From: Methanobacteriota archaeon
GTDB lineage: Archaea; Hydrothermarchaeota; Hydrothermarchaeia; Hydrothermarchaeales; SZUA-236
Reading direction: 5' to 3'
Length of the DNA stretch: 8,281 nucleotides
NCBI GenBank assembly: GCA_003695745.1
Contig: RFHW01000098.1
Span: forward strand, 1-8,281
Every line of letters starts with the position of its first letter. The stretch's first letter is position 1. The notes beneath the pieces are model-generated. The model did not search any database. It had not been told where the DNA came from and saw only the letters and a list, made by a program, of their open reading frames with translations. The position numbers and the translations under genes are program-made. Below, piece by piece: positions 1 through 5,974 of the stretch.

Positions 1-840
1 AAGCTCCTTTATGGTGATGAAATTCCCCAGCGATTTGGACATCTTCTCGCCCTTCACGGTGACAAGGCCGTTGTGCAGCCAGTATCTGCAGAAAGGCCTG
101 CCTGTGTAGAGCTCGGACTGGGCCCTCTCGTTCTCGTGATGGGGGAATATCAGGTCCTGCCCTCCGCCGTGTATGTCCAGCGTTGGCCCTAGCTCCTCCA
201 TGGACATGGCAGAGCATTCGATGTGCCAGCCCGGCCGGCCACGGCCCCATGGGCTTGGCCATGATATCTCGCCGGGCTTCGCCCTCTTCCACAATGCAAA
301 GTCAAGGGGGTTGTGCTTGTGCCTGCCCACCTCAACCCTTGCCCCTGCCTTCAGATCCCCGGGGTCCTGTCCTGAAAGGCTGCCATAGTCCTTCTTGCAG
401 GACACATCGAGATAGACATCGCCATCCACCACATAGGCAGCTCCCCTCTGGATCAAACCCTCAACCATCTCTATGATGAGAGGGATCTTCTCAGAGACCC
501 GCGGATAAGAGTCGGCCCTCTTCACACCAAGGGCGTCCATCTCCATGAGGTACTCCTCGGCATATCTCCTGGAGAGCTCGATGGGATCAACAGCCTCTGC
601 CTTCGCCCGCTCTATGATCTTGTCATCCACATCTGTGAAGTTCTGCACATACCTTACGGTGTATCCCAGGTATTCCAGGGAGCGGCGGATAAAGTCAAAG
701 GCTATGTAGGACCTTGCATGCCCCACGTGGCTGTGGTCATAGGGCGTGATGCCGCACACATACATCCGCACCACACCTTCCTCAACAGGTTTGAACTCCT
801 CTTTCTTCCGGCTCGCCGTGTTATAGACCTTCAGCGTCAT
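1..840 (-). CDS. cysS: Cysteinyl-tRNA synthetase, N-terminal 280 residues (cut by window edge)
   Basis: This class I aminoacyl-tRNA synthetase charges tRNA-Cys with cysteine in the cytoplasm, using ATP. The visible part holds the whole catalytic core. From the chosen start, the HIGH-type motif is HVGH at 38-41 and the KMSKS motif is at 266-270. Likely zinc ligands are Cys29 (in YVCGIT), Cys209 (in HIECS) and His234, with Glu238 close by. The tRNA-binding C-terminal part lies beyond base 1, since the family is usually about 460-480 residues. I chose the ATG at 840 because family members normally begin close to the LKVYNT motif. The TATA-like element at 867-879 also predicts transcription starting near 847, below the other in-frame ATG at 864, which would add eight residues. 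The gene diverges from the HD-domain gene. The identification is secure; the start is moderately so. Confidence 0.95.
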   Translation of the reverse strand, partial: MTLKVYNTASRKKEEFKPVEEGVVRMYVCGITPYDHSHVGHARSYIAFDFIRRSLEYLGYTVRYVQNFTDVDDKIIERAKAEAVDPIELSRRYAEEYLMEMDALGVKRADSYPRVSEKIPLIIEMVEGLIQRGAAYVVDGDVYLDVSCKKDYGSLSGQDPGDLKAGARVEVGRHKHNPLDFALWKRAKPGEISWPSPWGRGRPGWHIECSAMSMEELGPTLDIHGGGQDLIFPHHENERAQSELYTGRPFCRYWLHNGLVTVKGEKMSKSLGNFITIKEL

Positions 841-865
841 CTCAAGGGGATACTCAACTTTCATC

Positions 866-880
866 CCATAAATAATATGT
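866..880. promoter_or_regulatory. Shared A/T-rich TATA element between cysS and the HD gene
   Basis: The stretch CATAAATAATATG at 867-879 is the only A/T-rich block between the two divergent genes. On the plus strand it predicts a start of transcription near 895-900, just ahead of the ATG at 907. On the minus strand it predicts one near 847, just ahead of the cysS ATG at 840. Both transcripts would have leaders of about ten bases. Whether one element really serves both directions is inferred from spacing only. Confidence 0.5.
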
Positions 881-906
881 ATGTGAGGCGTTGTAAAAGG
901 GGGTTT

Positions 907-1461
907 ATGCTCAGTAGAGATGAGGCTTGGAGGCTTGTGGAGGAGAAGATAGAGAGCGCCAACCTCAGGAAGCACGTGCTGGCTGTTGAGGCGATTATGC
1001 GGGGTTTGGCCCGGCATCTTGGGGAGGATGAGGAGCTCTGGGGTCTCACAGGTCTTCTTCATGACATCGACTATGGTGAGACCGAGAGCAGGCCGCAGAT
1101 GCATACCGTCCTCGCCGGGGAGATGCTGGATGGAAAGGCCCCTGCAGAGGTGATAAGGGCAATCAAATGCCATAACAGCGAGCACACCGGGATCGAGCCT
1201 GAGACGGCGATGGAAAAGGCTCTTATATCTGCCGATTCCCTCTCAGGGCTGCTCATAGCCTGCGCCCTCGTCCAGCCCACCAAAAAGATGGCGGATGTGA
1301 ACCCAAGGTCTGTGAAAAAGAAGTTCAAGCAAAAGGACTTTGCCCGCGCGGTGAGCCGGGAGCGGATAAGGATGTGCGAGGAGATCGGCATCGAGCTGCC
1401 CCAGCTATATGAGATCGGCCTGGAAAGCCTCAAGGGGATCTCAGAGGAGCTCGGCCTCTGA
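907..1461 (+). CDS. HD-domain protein (predicted metal-dependent phosphohydrolase)
   Basis: This is a 184-residue soluble protein of the HD superfamily, which usually hydrolyses phosphate esters or nucleotides with bound divalent metals. The signature is complete: His23, the His52-Asp53 pair (LLHDIDYG), His66, His89 and Asp110. Family knowledge supports a metallophosphohydrolase, and the spacing resembles small archaeal and bacterial HDIG-type proteins. The substrate cannot be told from sequence. The C-terminal 60 residues are helical and rich in Lys, Arg and Glu, with no second domain. The reading frame stays open upstream to 718, but that part is the reverse of cysS and is not coding. I start at the ATG at 907 because AAAAGGGGG at 895-903 gives a purine-rich Shine-Dalgarno-like site just before it and the TATA element fits. 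An in-frame ATG at 877 is less likely because it lies inside that TATA element. Confidence 0.85.
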   Translation: MLSRDEAWRLVEEKIESANLRKHVLAVEAIMRGLARHLGEDEELWGLTGLLHDIDYGETESRPQMHTVLAGEMLDGKAPAEVIRAIKCHNSEHTGIEPETAMEKALISADSLSGLLIACALVQPTKKMADVNPRSVKKKFKQKDFARAVSRERIRMCEEIGIELPQLYEIGLESLKGISEELGL

Positions 1462-1600
1462 AAGACCGGAAGGATATTCCCGGAGGTGAAACCCCCACCC
1501 TTTTACCTCGCTGTACACGTTATACGCTACAGCTCGGCAAAAGCGCGGCCGGAAAAAACATCAGAACAGAAAACCTCCCCTACCCAGCGTATTCCCCCTG

Positions 1601-1627
1601 CTCCAATCGTCTATTCAGCGATTGGAG
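1601..1627. repeat. Perfect 9-bp inverted repeat with 9-base loop
   Basis: CTCCAATCG at 1601-1609 is the exact reverse complement of CGATTGGAG at 1619-1627, separated by TCTATTCAG. As RNA it would make a stable hairpin on either strand. No T run follows, so it does not look like a terminator. It may be one arm of a structured RNA or a protein-binding site. Confidence 0.6.
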
Positions 1628-1721
1628 AGTAAGTCGGTGTCGAGCGATCCACCTTTTTCCGCCAGTCTTCATCCCAAGGGATTTGACTGTCGCAAAAACG
1701 TGGTCGAAAAATACATTTGGA

Positions 1722-1751
1722 GATTTCGGCTCCGCCGAAATCGGGTTTTTT
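1722..1751 (+). terminator. Hairpin plus T run, facing the plus strand
   Basis: GATTTCGGC at 1722-1730 pairs perfectly with GCCGAAATC at 1734-1742 around a three-base loop. After GGG comes a run of six T at 1746-1751. Archaea mostly terminate on T runs alone, so the hairpin is an extra. A second T6 follows at 1763-1768. It would end plus-strand transcription coming from the HD gene or from an unannotated RNA before the convergent tRNA-Arg gene. Confidence 0.5.
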
Positions 1752-1772
1752 GGTGAGCAAGGTTTTTTACAT

Positions 1773-1778
1773 AAAAAA
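1773..1778 (-). terminator. T-run terminator of tRNA-Arg
   Basis: Nine bases after the tRNA 3' end, the minus strand reads six T in a row. This is the usual form of an archaeal intrinsic terminator after a tRNA gene. Confidence 0.55.
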
Positions 1779-1786
1779 GCTTGCAG

Positions 1787-1861
1787 CGCACCCGGGGGGA
1801 TTTGAACCCCCGATCCCTGGCTTAGGAGGCCAGTGCCTTATCCTGGCTAGGCTACGAGTGC
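1787..1861 (-). tRNA. tRNA-Arg, anticodon CCT
   Basis: This 75-base tRNA reads AGG codons. It folds fully: the acceptor stem GCACTCG pairs with CGGGTGC (one T-G wobble), and the D arm is GCCT/AGGC. The anticodon stem CTGGC/GCCAG carries the loop CTCCTAA, the variable loop is GGATC, and the T arm is GGGGG/CCCCC around TTCAAAT. The anticodon CCT is at 1826-1824. The discriminator base is G (1787) and CCA is not encoded, so it must be added after transcription. There is no intron. A TATA box lies 27 bases upstream and a T run follows, so the gene looks independently transcribed. Confidence 0.96.
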
Positions 1862-1882
1862 ATTTTGATAGGCGTGCGGCGG

Positions 1883-1893
1883 TTTTTATAAAA
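1883..1893 (-). promoter_or_regulatory. TATA box of tRNA-Arg
   Basis: On the minus strand this reads TTTTATAAAAA, centred about 27 bases before the 5' end of the mature tRNA, which is the canonical archaeal position. It directly abuts the TAA stop codon (1896-1894) of the upstream lipoprotein gene on the same strand, so the promoter begins where that gene ends. Confidence 0.8.
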
Positions 1894-2865
1894 TTAACTG
1901 TTCTGTTGTGTGGCGTTTGTCAGGTTCTTTAGCTCGGTCTCGTATTGTTGGAAGAGGCGGTCATATTCCTCTTTTGTTATCTCTTCTGCCAGGTAGCTTT
2001 CAAGAAGGGCCTTCATCTTTGCCTTCACATCTTCCACCGCTTTGTTTTCTGTTCGGGCTGTTTCCTTTGTCGGGGGCGTCTGGGGTGTCTCGTTGAGGAT
2101 GGCGGTGTTTTTGGATATCTCCTCGGCGAAGGCTGTGAATATCTGGTTTGATTTGTTCTGGATGTTCTGGGGTGTTGTCTTCATATCGATCATGATGAAA
2201 TAGGGTCCGTAGGCGGTTTCGCCGTGTACGCTGTAGAGGTTGGCTGAGGGGTGTGTGAGGGCTGGGTGGCTTTCAAGCACCTTGTTTGAGAAGAAGGAGG
2301 CGTTCGCCTCAGGATTCCAGTATAGGTATGCTTTTCTGTCCAGCGCAGAGACCCGGGAGGTCATCTCGTCCACATATCCGTCCCATATCCATATCTGGAC
2401 TTCTGATGAGGTGTTTAGGGGTCTTTTGTTCCAGACGCTTTTGTATGCCTCAAGGATCTCTCGGGCGGTTGTGGAGTCGTTCATCCTGTATATGGTGTAG
2501 TATATCACTGTGTCTGTCTCTTTCTCAGGCTCCACGTACACGTATGTTGTTTTGGCTATGATAGAGGCGAGTATCTGGAGGCGTCTTGGGTGGTTGAGGA
2601 CCTTGAGGTCGTTGGAGATCACGTCCACGGGGTTGAAGAATGGCAGCGTCCTGAACCCTTCCATCTCTGGGACGAGCCCGGTGAAGTCTGGCTCTACCCT
2701 TGCTGGGGGTATTGCATCGAAGGGGAGGAATGTGAGAGACTCAATGGAGGGGGCGGGTGATGCCGTGGGCCCCTGCGTCCTGGGCAGGTCCTCTGGCAGG
2801 GGGCCGCTTAGACAGCCTGTGAGGAGCGCTGCAGTGATGAGGAGGGCTGTTTTCCACGAGGTCAT
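1894..2865 (-). CDS. Predicted lipoprotein with SHOCT-like C-terminus, unknown function
   Basis: I do not recognise the family of this 323-residue protein. It opens with a short Lys-containing N-terminus, a hydrophobic segment (about 6-15) and the lipobox LTGC with Cys18, so it is predicted to be exported and anchored to the outer face of the membrane by a lipid. A Pro/Ser-rich linker (about 19-50) follows. Next comes a globular region of about 220 residues rich in aromatic residues and beta-prone segments. The last 45 residues are charged and helical. The stretch about 282-314 (MKALLESYLAEEITKEEYDR and onward) resembles a SHOCT motif, a short C-terminal helical module often linked to oligomerisation. 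The ATG lies eight bases after the leuA stop, and AAGGAG at the leuA 3' end acts as its Shine-Dalgarno site, so both genes are probably on one transcript. A functional link with leucine synthesis is not evident. Confidence 0.8.
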   Translation of the reverse strand: MTSWKTALLITAALLTGCLSGPLPEDLPRTQGPTASPAPSIESLTFLPFDAIPPARVEPDFTGLVPEMEGFRTLPFFNPVDVISNDLKVLNHPRRLQILASIIAKTTYVYVEPEKETDTVIYYTIYRMNDSTTAREILEAYKSVWNKRPLNTSSEVQIWIWDGYVDEMTSRVSALDRKAYLYWNPEANASFFSNKVLESHPALTHPSANLYSVHGETAYGPYFIMIDMKTTPQNIQNKSNQIFTAFAEEISKNTAILNETPQTPPTKETARTENKAVEDVKAKMKALLESYLAEEITKEEYDRLFQQYETELKNLTNATQQNS

Positions 2866-2873
2866 CTCTCTTC

Positions 2874-4415
2874 TTACTCCTTTCTTGTGAGGAATATCCT
2901 GTTGAGACCGGATACCATGGCCTCCACCGAGGCCGTTACGATGTCCTCTCTTGCGGCGCTGCCTGTTGCGATGTTCCCTTTGCTGTCCTCCAGCTTCACG
3001 ATCACCTCGGCTATGGCGTCTGAGCCTCCTGTTATGGCCTCCAGACGGTATTCACGGAGCGCCACGTCCTCAATGTCCTTTAAGGCCTGTCTCAGGGCGT
3101 TGAGGGCTGCGTCCACCGGCCCCACGCCTGTGTCGGCGCCTGAGAGGGTCTTGTCCTTGAAACTCAGTCTCACAGAGGCTGTTGGGTGTATCCTGTTGCC
3201 TGTTACCACCACATAGTCCTCAAGGTCAAGGGTCTTCTCCTCCTTTGCCACCTGGCCGAGGACTGCAGTTGCTATGGCGTGGAGGTCTGCCTCTGTCACG
3301 GTCTTTCCCTTGTCGCCGAGGTCTTTCACCCTCTGGGTTATCTCTGCTGCCTGGGCCTTGGTGGGTTTGAATCCCATCTCCTTGAGCATGGCCGAGACGC
3401 CGTGGACACCTGCGTGCTTGCCTGAGACTATCCGTCGTCTGTGCCCCACCATCTCAGGCGTCATGAAACCGGGCTCGAAGGTCCGTGTGTCTGATAGGAC
3501 GCCGTGGGTGTGTATGCCTGATTCATGGGCAAAGGCGTTCTCGCCCACAATGGGATAGTTGGGCGGGATCTTTATCCCTGTGAGCCGCTCCACGAGCCTT
3601 GATGTCTCCACCAGATACTCTGTCTTGATGTTTGTCTTCACACCGTAGATGGAGACGAGGCTCATCACCACCTCCTCGAGGTTGGCGTTGCCTGCCCGCT
3701 CTCCGAGGCCGTTCACAGCCACCTGCACCTCCTGGGCCCCGGCCTCGACGGCTGCAAGGGTGTTTGGCACTGCCAATCCGAAGTCGTTGTGGCAGTGGAC
3801 GTCCACAGGTATCTTCACCTTCTCCACGATCTTCCCTGTGAGTATCTTCATGGCAGGCGGTATCATGACGCCCACTGTGTCCGGTATGTTGATTATGTCG
3901 GCGCCTGCCTTTTCCACCTCCTGGTTTATCCGGATGAGATAGTCTATGTCTGTTCGCGACGCATCCATTGCTGAGAAGAGGCAGGGGACGCCGTGTTCTT
4001 TGATGTAGGTTACTGCATCCACCGCCATCTCCACCACCTCTTCCTTTGTCTTCTTCACGGTGTGTTTTATCTGGATGTCAGAGGTGGGGACGAAGGTGTG
4101 CACCAGGTCGACGTCGCAGTCGAGGCATGCGTCTATGTCCTCTTTTCTCACCCGTGAGAGGCCGCATATGGTGGAGCTCAGCCCTTCCTTTACGATCTTT
4201 TTCACGGCCTCTCTCTCGCCCTTGGACGAGATCGGGAATCCTGCCTCTATTATGTCCACGCCCAGCTTGTCAAGCTGTCTTGCGATGGAGAGCTTCTCGC
4301 CCACTGTCAGGGACACGCCTGGTGTCTGCTCGCCGTCGCGCAGCGTGGTGTCAAATATCTTGACCTCGCTTGGGAGGTCCATCTCTTTCTTTGCAGCCTC
4401 AAGGACAGAGAACAT
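2874..4415 (-). CDS. leuA: 2-isopropylmalate synthase (LeuA family)
   Basis: The enzyme condenses acetyl-CoA with 2-oxoisovalerate to give 2-isopropylmalate, the first committed step of leucine synthesis. At 513 residues it has the full LeuA layout. A TIM-barrel catalytic domain (about 18-280) carries the DTTLRDGEQTPG motif at 22-33 with Arg26 and Asp27. It also has the metal-binding HCHNDFG at 207-213 and NGLGERAGNA at 235-244. A linker with HESGIHTHG at 298-306 leads to a C-terminal allosteric domain (about 385-510) containing the conserved GVGPVDAAL. Related archaeal enzymes include citramalate synthase (CimA) and homocitrate synthase (AksA). AksA is usually shorter and lacks the regulatory domain; CimA cannot be fully excluded. 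GAGGG at 4423-4419 precedes the ATG at 4415. An in-frame ATG at 4382 would remove 11 residues that are not conserved in the family. Confidence 0.88.
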   Translation of the reverse strand: MFSVLEAAKKEMDLPSEVKIFDTTLRDGEQTPGVSLTVGEKLSIARQLDKLGVDIIEAGFPISSKGEREAVKKIVKEGLSSTICGLSRVRKEDIDACLDCDVDLVHTFVPTSDIQIKHTVKKTKEEVVEMAVDAVTYIKEHGVPCLFSAMDASRTDIDYLIRINQEVEKAGADIINIPDTVGVMIPPAMKILTGKIVEKVKIPVDVHCHNDFGLAVPNTLAAVEAGAQEVQVAVNGLGERAGNANLEEVVMSLVSIYGVKTNIKTEYLVETSRLVERLTGIKIPPNYPIVGENAFAHESGIHTHGVLSDTRTFEPGFMTPEMVGHRRRIVSGKHAGVHGVSAMLKEMGFKPTKAQAAEITQRVKDLGDKGKTVTEADLHAIATAVLGQVAKEEKTLDLEDYVVVTGNRIHPTASVRLSFKDKTLSGADTGVGPVDAALNALRQALKDIEDVALREYRLEAITGGSDAIAEVIVKLEDSKGNIATGSAAREDIVTASVEAMVSGLNRIFLTRKE

Positions 4416-4466
4416 AATCCCTCACATGCATGTCTATCACCTTCCACTAAGTTAAAAGAGGTCCTG

Positions 4467-4474
4467 AATATAAA
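4467..4474 (-). promoter_or_regulatory. TATA box of the leuA-lipoprotein unit
   Basis: On the minus strand this reads TTTATATT, preceded by A-rich sequence. Transcription would start near 4445, leaving a leader of about 30 bases before the leuA ATG at 4415. Confidence 0.55.
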
Positions 4475-4524
4475 GATTTTCCACGATGCGGTGCCACTAC
4501 AGATATTTTATTTTTGTGAAAAGG

Positions 4525-4533
4525 TATATATAT
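4525..4533 (+). promoter_or_regulatory. TATA box of the 31-residue membrane protein gene
   Basis: TATATATAT is centred about 26 bases before the ATG at 4555. Transcription is therefore predicted to begin at or within a few bases of that start codon, which fits a leaderless mRNA. Confidence 0.6.
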
Positions 4534-4554
4534 CTGAAGAGCGGATGTTTGATC

Positions 4555-4650
4555 ATGGATTGGGAAACACTGCTGGGTGTCTGGGGCATATATCTGCTGC
4601 TGATAGCCAACATGGCCCTGAATATCCGGGTTCTCCAGAAGCTCAAATGA
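4555..4650 (+). CDS. Small single-pass membrane protein, 31 residues
   Basis: This short gene encodes 31 residues beginning MDWETLLGVWGIYLLLIA and ending RVLQKLK before TGA. Residues about 6-23 form one uninterrupted hydrophobic helix. The N-terminus is acidic and the C-terminus basic (Arg, Lys, Lys), which by the positive-inside rule puts the C-terminus in the cytoplasm. A strong TATA box lies the right distance upstream for a leaderless transcript. The gene sits in the gap between leuA and the CetZ-like gene and converges on the latter with an 18-base gap. No family is recognised and no function is claimed. An overlapping frame starting at ATG 4545 is longer but shows no protein-like character. 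The combination of promoter spacing and a clean helix makes a real gene likely. Confidence 0.6.
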   Translation: MDWETLLGVWGIYLLLIANMALNIRVLQKLK

Positions 4651-4668
4651 GGATGGGGTATCCATGGC

Positions 4669-5811
4669 TCATGGCGGGCCATCCCGCCGCACAAGACCTT
4701 TTAGCTCTCTGTAGGTCTCGCCAAGCTCCCTTTGGAGCCCGGCAAGCCCGGAGCCTATCTCCTTTATCCTCTCAGCCGCCTCTGAGAGCCTCTCAAGATC
4801 CAGCTCCCCGCCCTTGAGTATCTCGCTCTTCTGATAGAGCCTTACGATCTCCTCTGACTTCCTGATCTCTGAGAGCACTGTGAGGACCTTCACCTCCCCC
4901 TTTTTGCTCAGGGGCATGTCGCCGCCGCGCACCTCCCTCCCACCTATCTTCTTTTCAGCCCAGAGCCTTGCAGGGATGCTACCTATGAAATCCAGGTAGC
5001 GGCGGTCTCCAAGGACCACTACAAGGGCCTTCTGCACATCCCCCAGGTTCACAGGTAGGGTTGTGCTTTCCATCGCCTTTTTGGTGAGCATGATAACGGT
5101 CTCAGGCCGATCAGAGCTTGGCTCCACCTCAAGGTTCTGGCCTCCAAGGCCGATGACGCTCAGACCCTTCAGGGTCTTCACAAGGTCTGAGAAATCAACG
5201 GCGTTCTCCCCGATATCCCTTCGCCCCCTGAACTCGCCTATCTGGAAAAGGGGCTGGAAATAGGTGAATATGCGGTTGTTGACGGAGCTGTAGCTGCCTT
5301 TCAGCCTGAGGGTGTCTTTGAAACTGTCCATGTGAATGGGGAAGAAGGCGTCGCAGTGCTTCACCGTCTCTCTCAGGGAACGGGCGGCGTTCACGGTGAC
5401 CACAGGCAGGTCCTCAGAAGAGGGCAGCAGACCTATGTAGTAGACGGGCTCGATAAAGTTCTTCTTAAGCTCCTCCAGCACCACCCAGGCAGCTCCGCCT
5501 GTGCCGCCGCCGAGGGCTGAGACCACGAAGAAGCAGTCCACCTCCTCCTTTATCCGGGTTATCTTCTCTATGATGCCGTACTGGTCTGCAACAAGTGCCT
5601 CCACGCCCAGCTTGAGATCCTTTCCGGCGCCTTCTCCGGAGAGCATCCCTTCAGAGGCGAGTATCCTGTATCTGTATTTGAGGAAGGCAAGGTCTGCCTC
5701 GTCGGTGTCGATGAGGACGCCTGAGATGTTCTCCTTCTGGGATGTGAGGAATAGATGGGCTATCCTGCAGCCGGCCCTTCCAACACCGATGAGAAATACC
5801 TTCAAGCCCAC
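4669..5811 (-). CDS. CetZ-like tubulin/FtsZ superfamily GTPase
   Basis: This 380-residue protein belongs to the tubulin/FtsZ superfamily, whose members bind GTP and polymerise. Features point to the archaeal CetZ branch, which in haloarchaea affects cell shape. The N-terminal nucleotide loop is IGVGRAGCR (8-16), and the tubulin signature region is ALGGGTGGA (99-107). NAARS (141-145) lies after the EPVYYIGLLP strand, and EVRGGD (293-298) matches the CetZ C-terminal domain. The T7-like loop is NAVDFSDL (203-210), with acidic residues Asp206 and Asp209 in the catalytic positions but Ala204 where FtsZ has Asn. The tail (about 336-375) is a charged predicted coiled coil with no FtsZ-type C-terminal peptide. 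The start is GTG at 5811, preceded by AGGGGGGGA; no upstream in-frame ATG exists before a stop. It is transcribed alone, with a TATA box at 5871-5882. Confidence 0.85.
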   Translation of the reverse strand: MGLKVFLIGVGRAGCRIAHLFLTSQKENISGVLIDTDEADLAFLKYRYRILASEGMLSGEGAGKDLKLGVEALVADQYGIIEKITRIKEEVDCFFVVSALGGGTGGAAWVVLEELKKNFIEPVYYIGLLPSSEDLPVVTVNAARSLRETVKHCDAFFPIHMDSFKDTLRLKGSYSSVNNRIFTYFQPLFQIGEFRGRRDIGENAVDFSDLVKTLKGLSVIGLGGQNLEVEPSSDRPETVIMLTKKAMESTTLPVNLGDVQKALVVVLGDRRYLDFIGSIPARLWAEKKIGGREVRGGDMPLSKKGEVKVLTVLSEIRKSEEIVRLYQKSEILKGGELDLERLSEAAERIKEIGSGLAGLQRELGETYRELKGLVRRDGPP

Positions 5812-5870
5812 TCCCCCCCTACGAAGATGGCAGCCCTGTTTACATCCATGTCAACACCCTTGACACCCAT

Positions 5871-5882
5871 GATATATTTAAA
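5871..5882. promoter_or_regulatory. TATA box of the CetZ-like gene (near-symmetric)
   Basis: The minus strand reads GTTTAAATATATC. Transcription would start near 5850, about 40 bases before the GTG start of the CetZ-like gene. The element is almost symmetric and could also drive plus-strand transcription starting near 5903, where only a 20-codon frame follows. Confidence 0.5.
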
Positions 5883-5974
5883 CTTCTGGTAGAGGCTGCT
5901 GGGAGTATGGTAAACTCAACGCCGAATTTTATCCTGCCTCAGGCATTCACCCGCACCATGGGGCCGTGAAGCGG

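Larger units (their letters stand above)
1462..1786. other. Gene-free stretch with three inverted repeats; possible structured RNA
   Basis: I see no convincing reading frame on either strand between the HD gene and tRNA-Arg. The stretch holds three inverted repeats. The first has GCTGTA at 1510-1515 pairing with TACAGC at 1528-1533, with an inner CGT/ACG pairing. The second has CTCCAATCG at 1601-1609 pairing with CGATTGGAG at 1619-1627. The third is a nine-base-pair hairpin at 1722-1742 followed by a T run. No known RNA family was recognised: I looked for RNase P, SRP and box C/D signatures and found none I could defend. It could be a small RNA, a 3' untranslated region of the HD gene, or degraded sequence. 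Confidence 0.35.

Noticed and set aside
718..906. Upstream extension of the HD-domain reading frame
   Set aside because: It overlaps the start of cysS on the other strand, shows no HD-family similarity, and the promoter and ribosome-binding signals fit the ATG at 907.
1640..1710. Sequence around GATTTGACTGTCGCAAAAACG suggesting a CRISPR repeat
   Set aside because: There is only one copy, no regular spacing and no cas gene in the window.
1717..1932. Plus-strand 71-codon frame across the tRNA
   Set aside because: It runs antisense through tRNA-Arg, and its peptide (AHPGGFEPPIPGLGG) is the well-known false protein produced by translating the reverse of a tRNA T arm.
2874..4415. Alternative assignment of the LeuA-family protein as homocitrate synthase (AksA/NifV type)
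   Set aside because: The complete C-terminal regulatory domain and 513-residue length fit 2-isopropylmalate synthase better; citramalate synthase remains a minor possibility.
4447..4694. Minus-strand frames between leuA and the CetZ-like gene
   Set aside because: They overlap the leuA promoter and the opposite-strand small gene, and have no recognisable ribosome-binding site or conserved motif.
4491..4817. Plus-strand 108-codon frame overlapping the small membrane protein and the CetZ-like gene
   Set aside because: Half of it is antisense to the CetZ-like coding region, and its composition is not protein-like. The 31-codon frame is better supported by promoter position and a clean hydrophobic helix.
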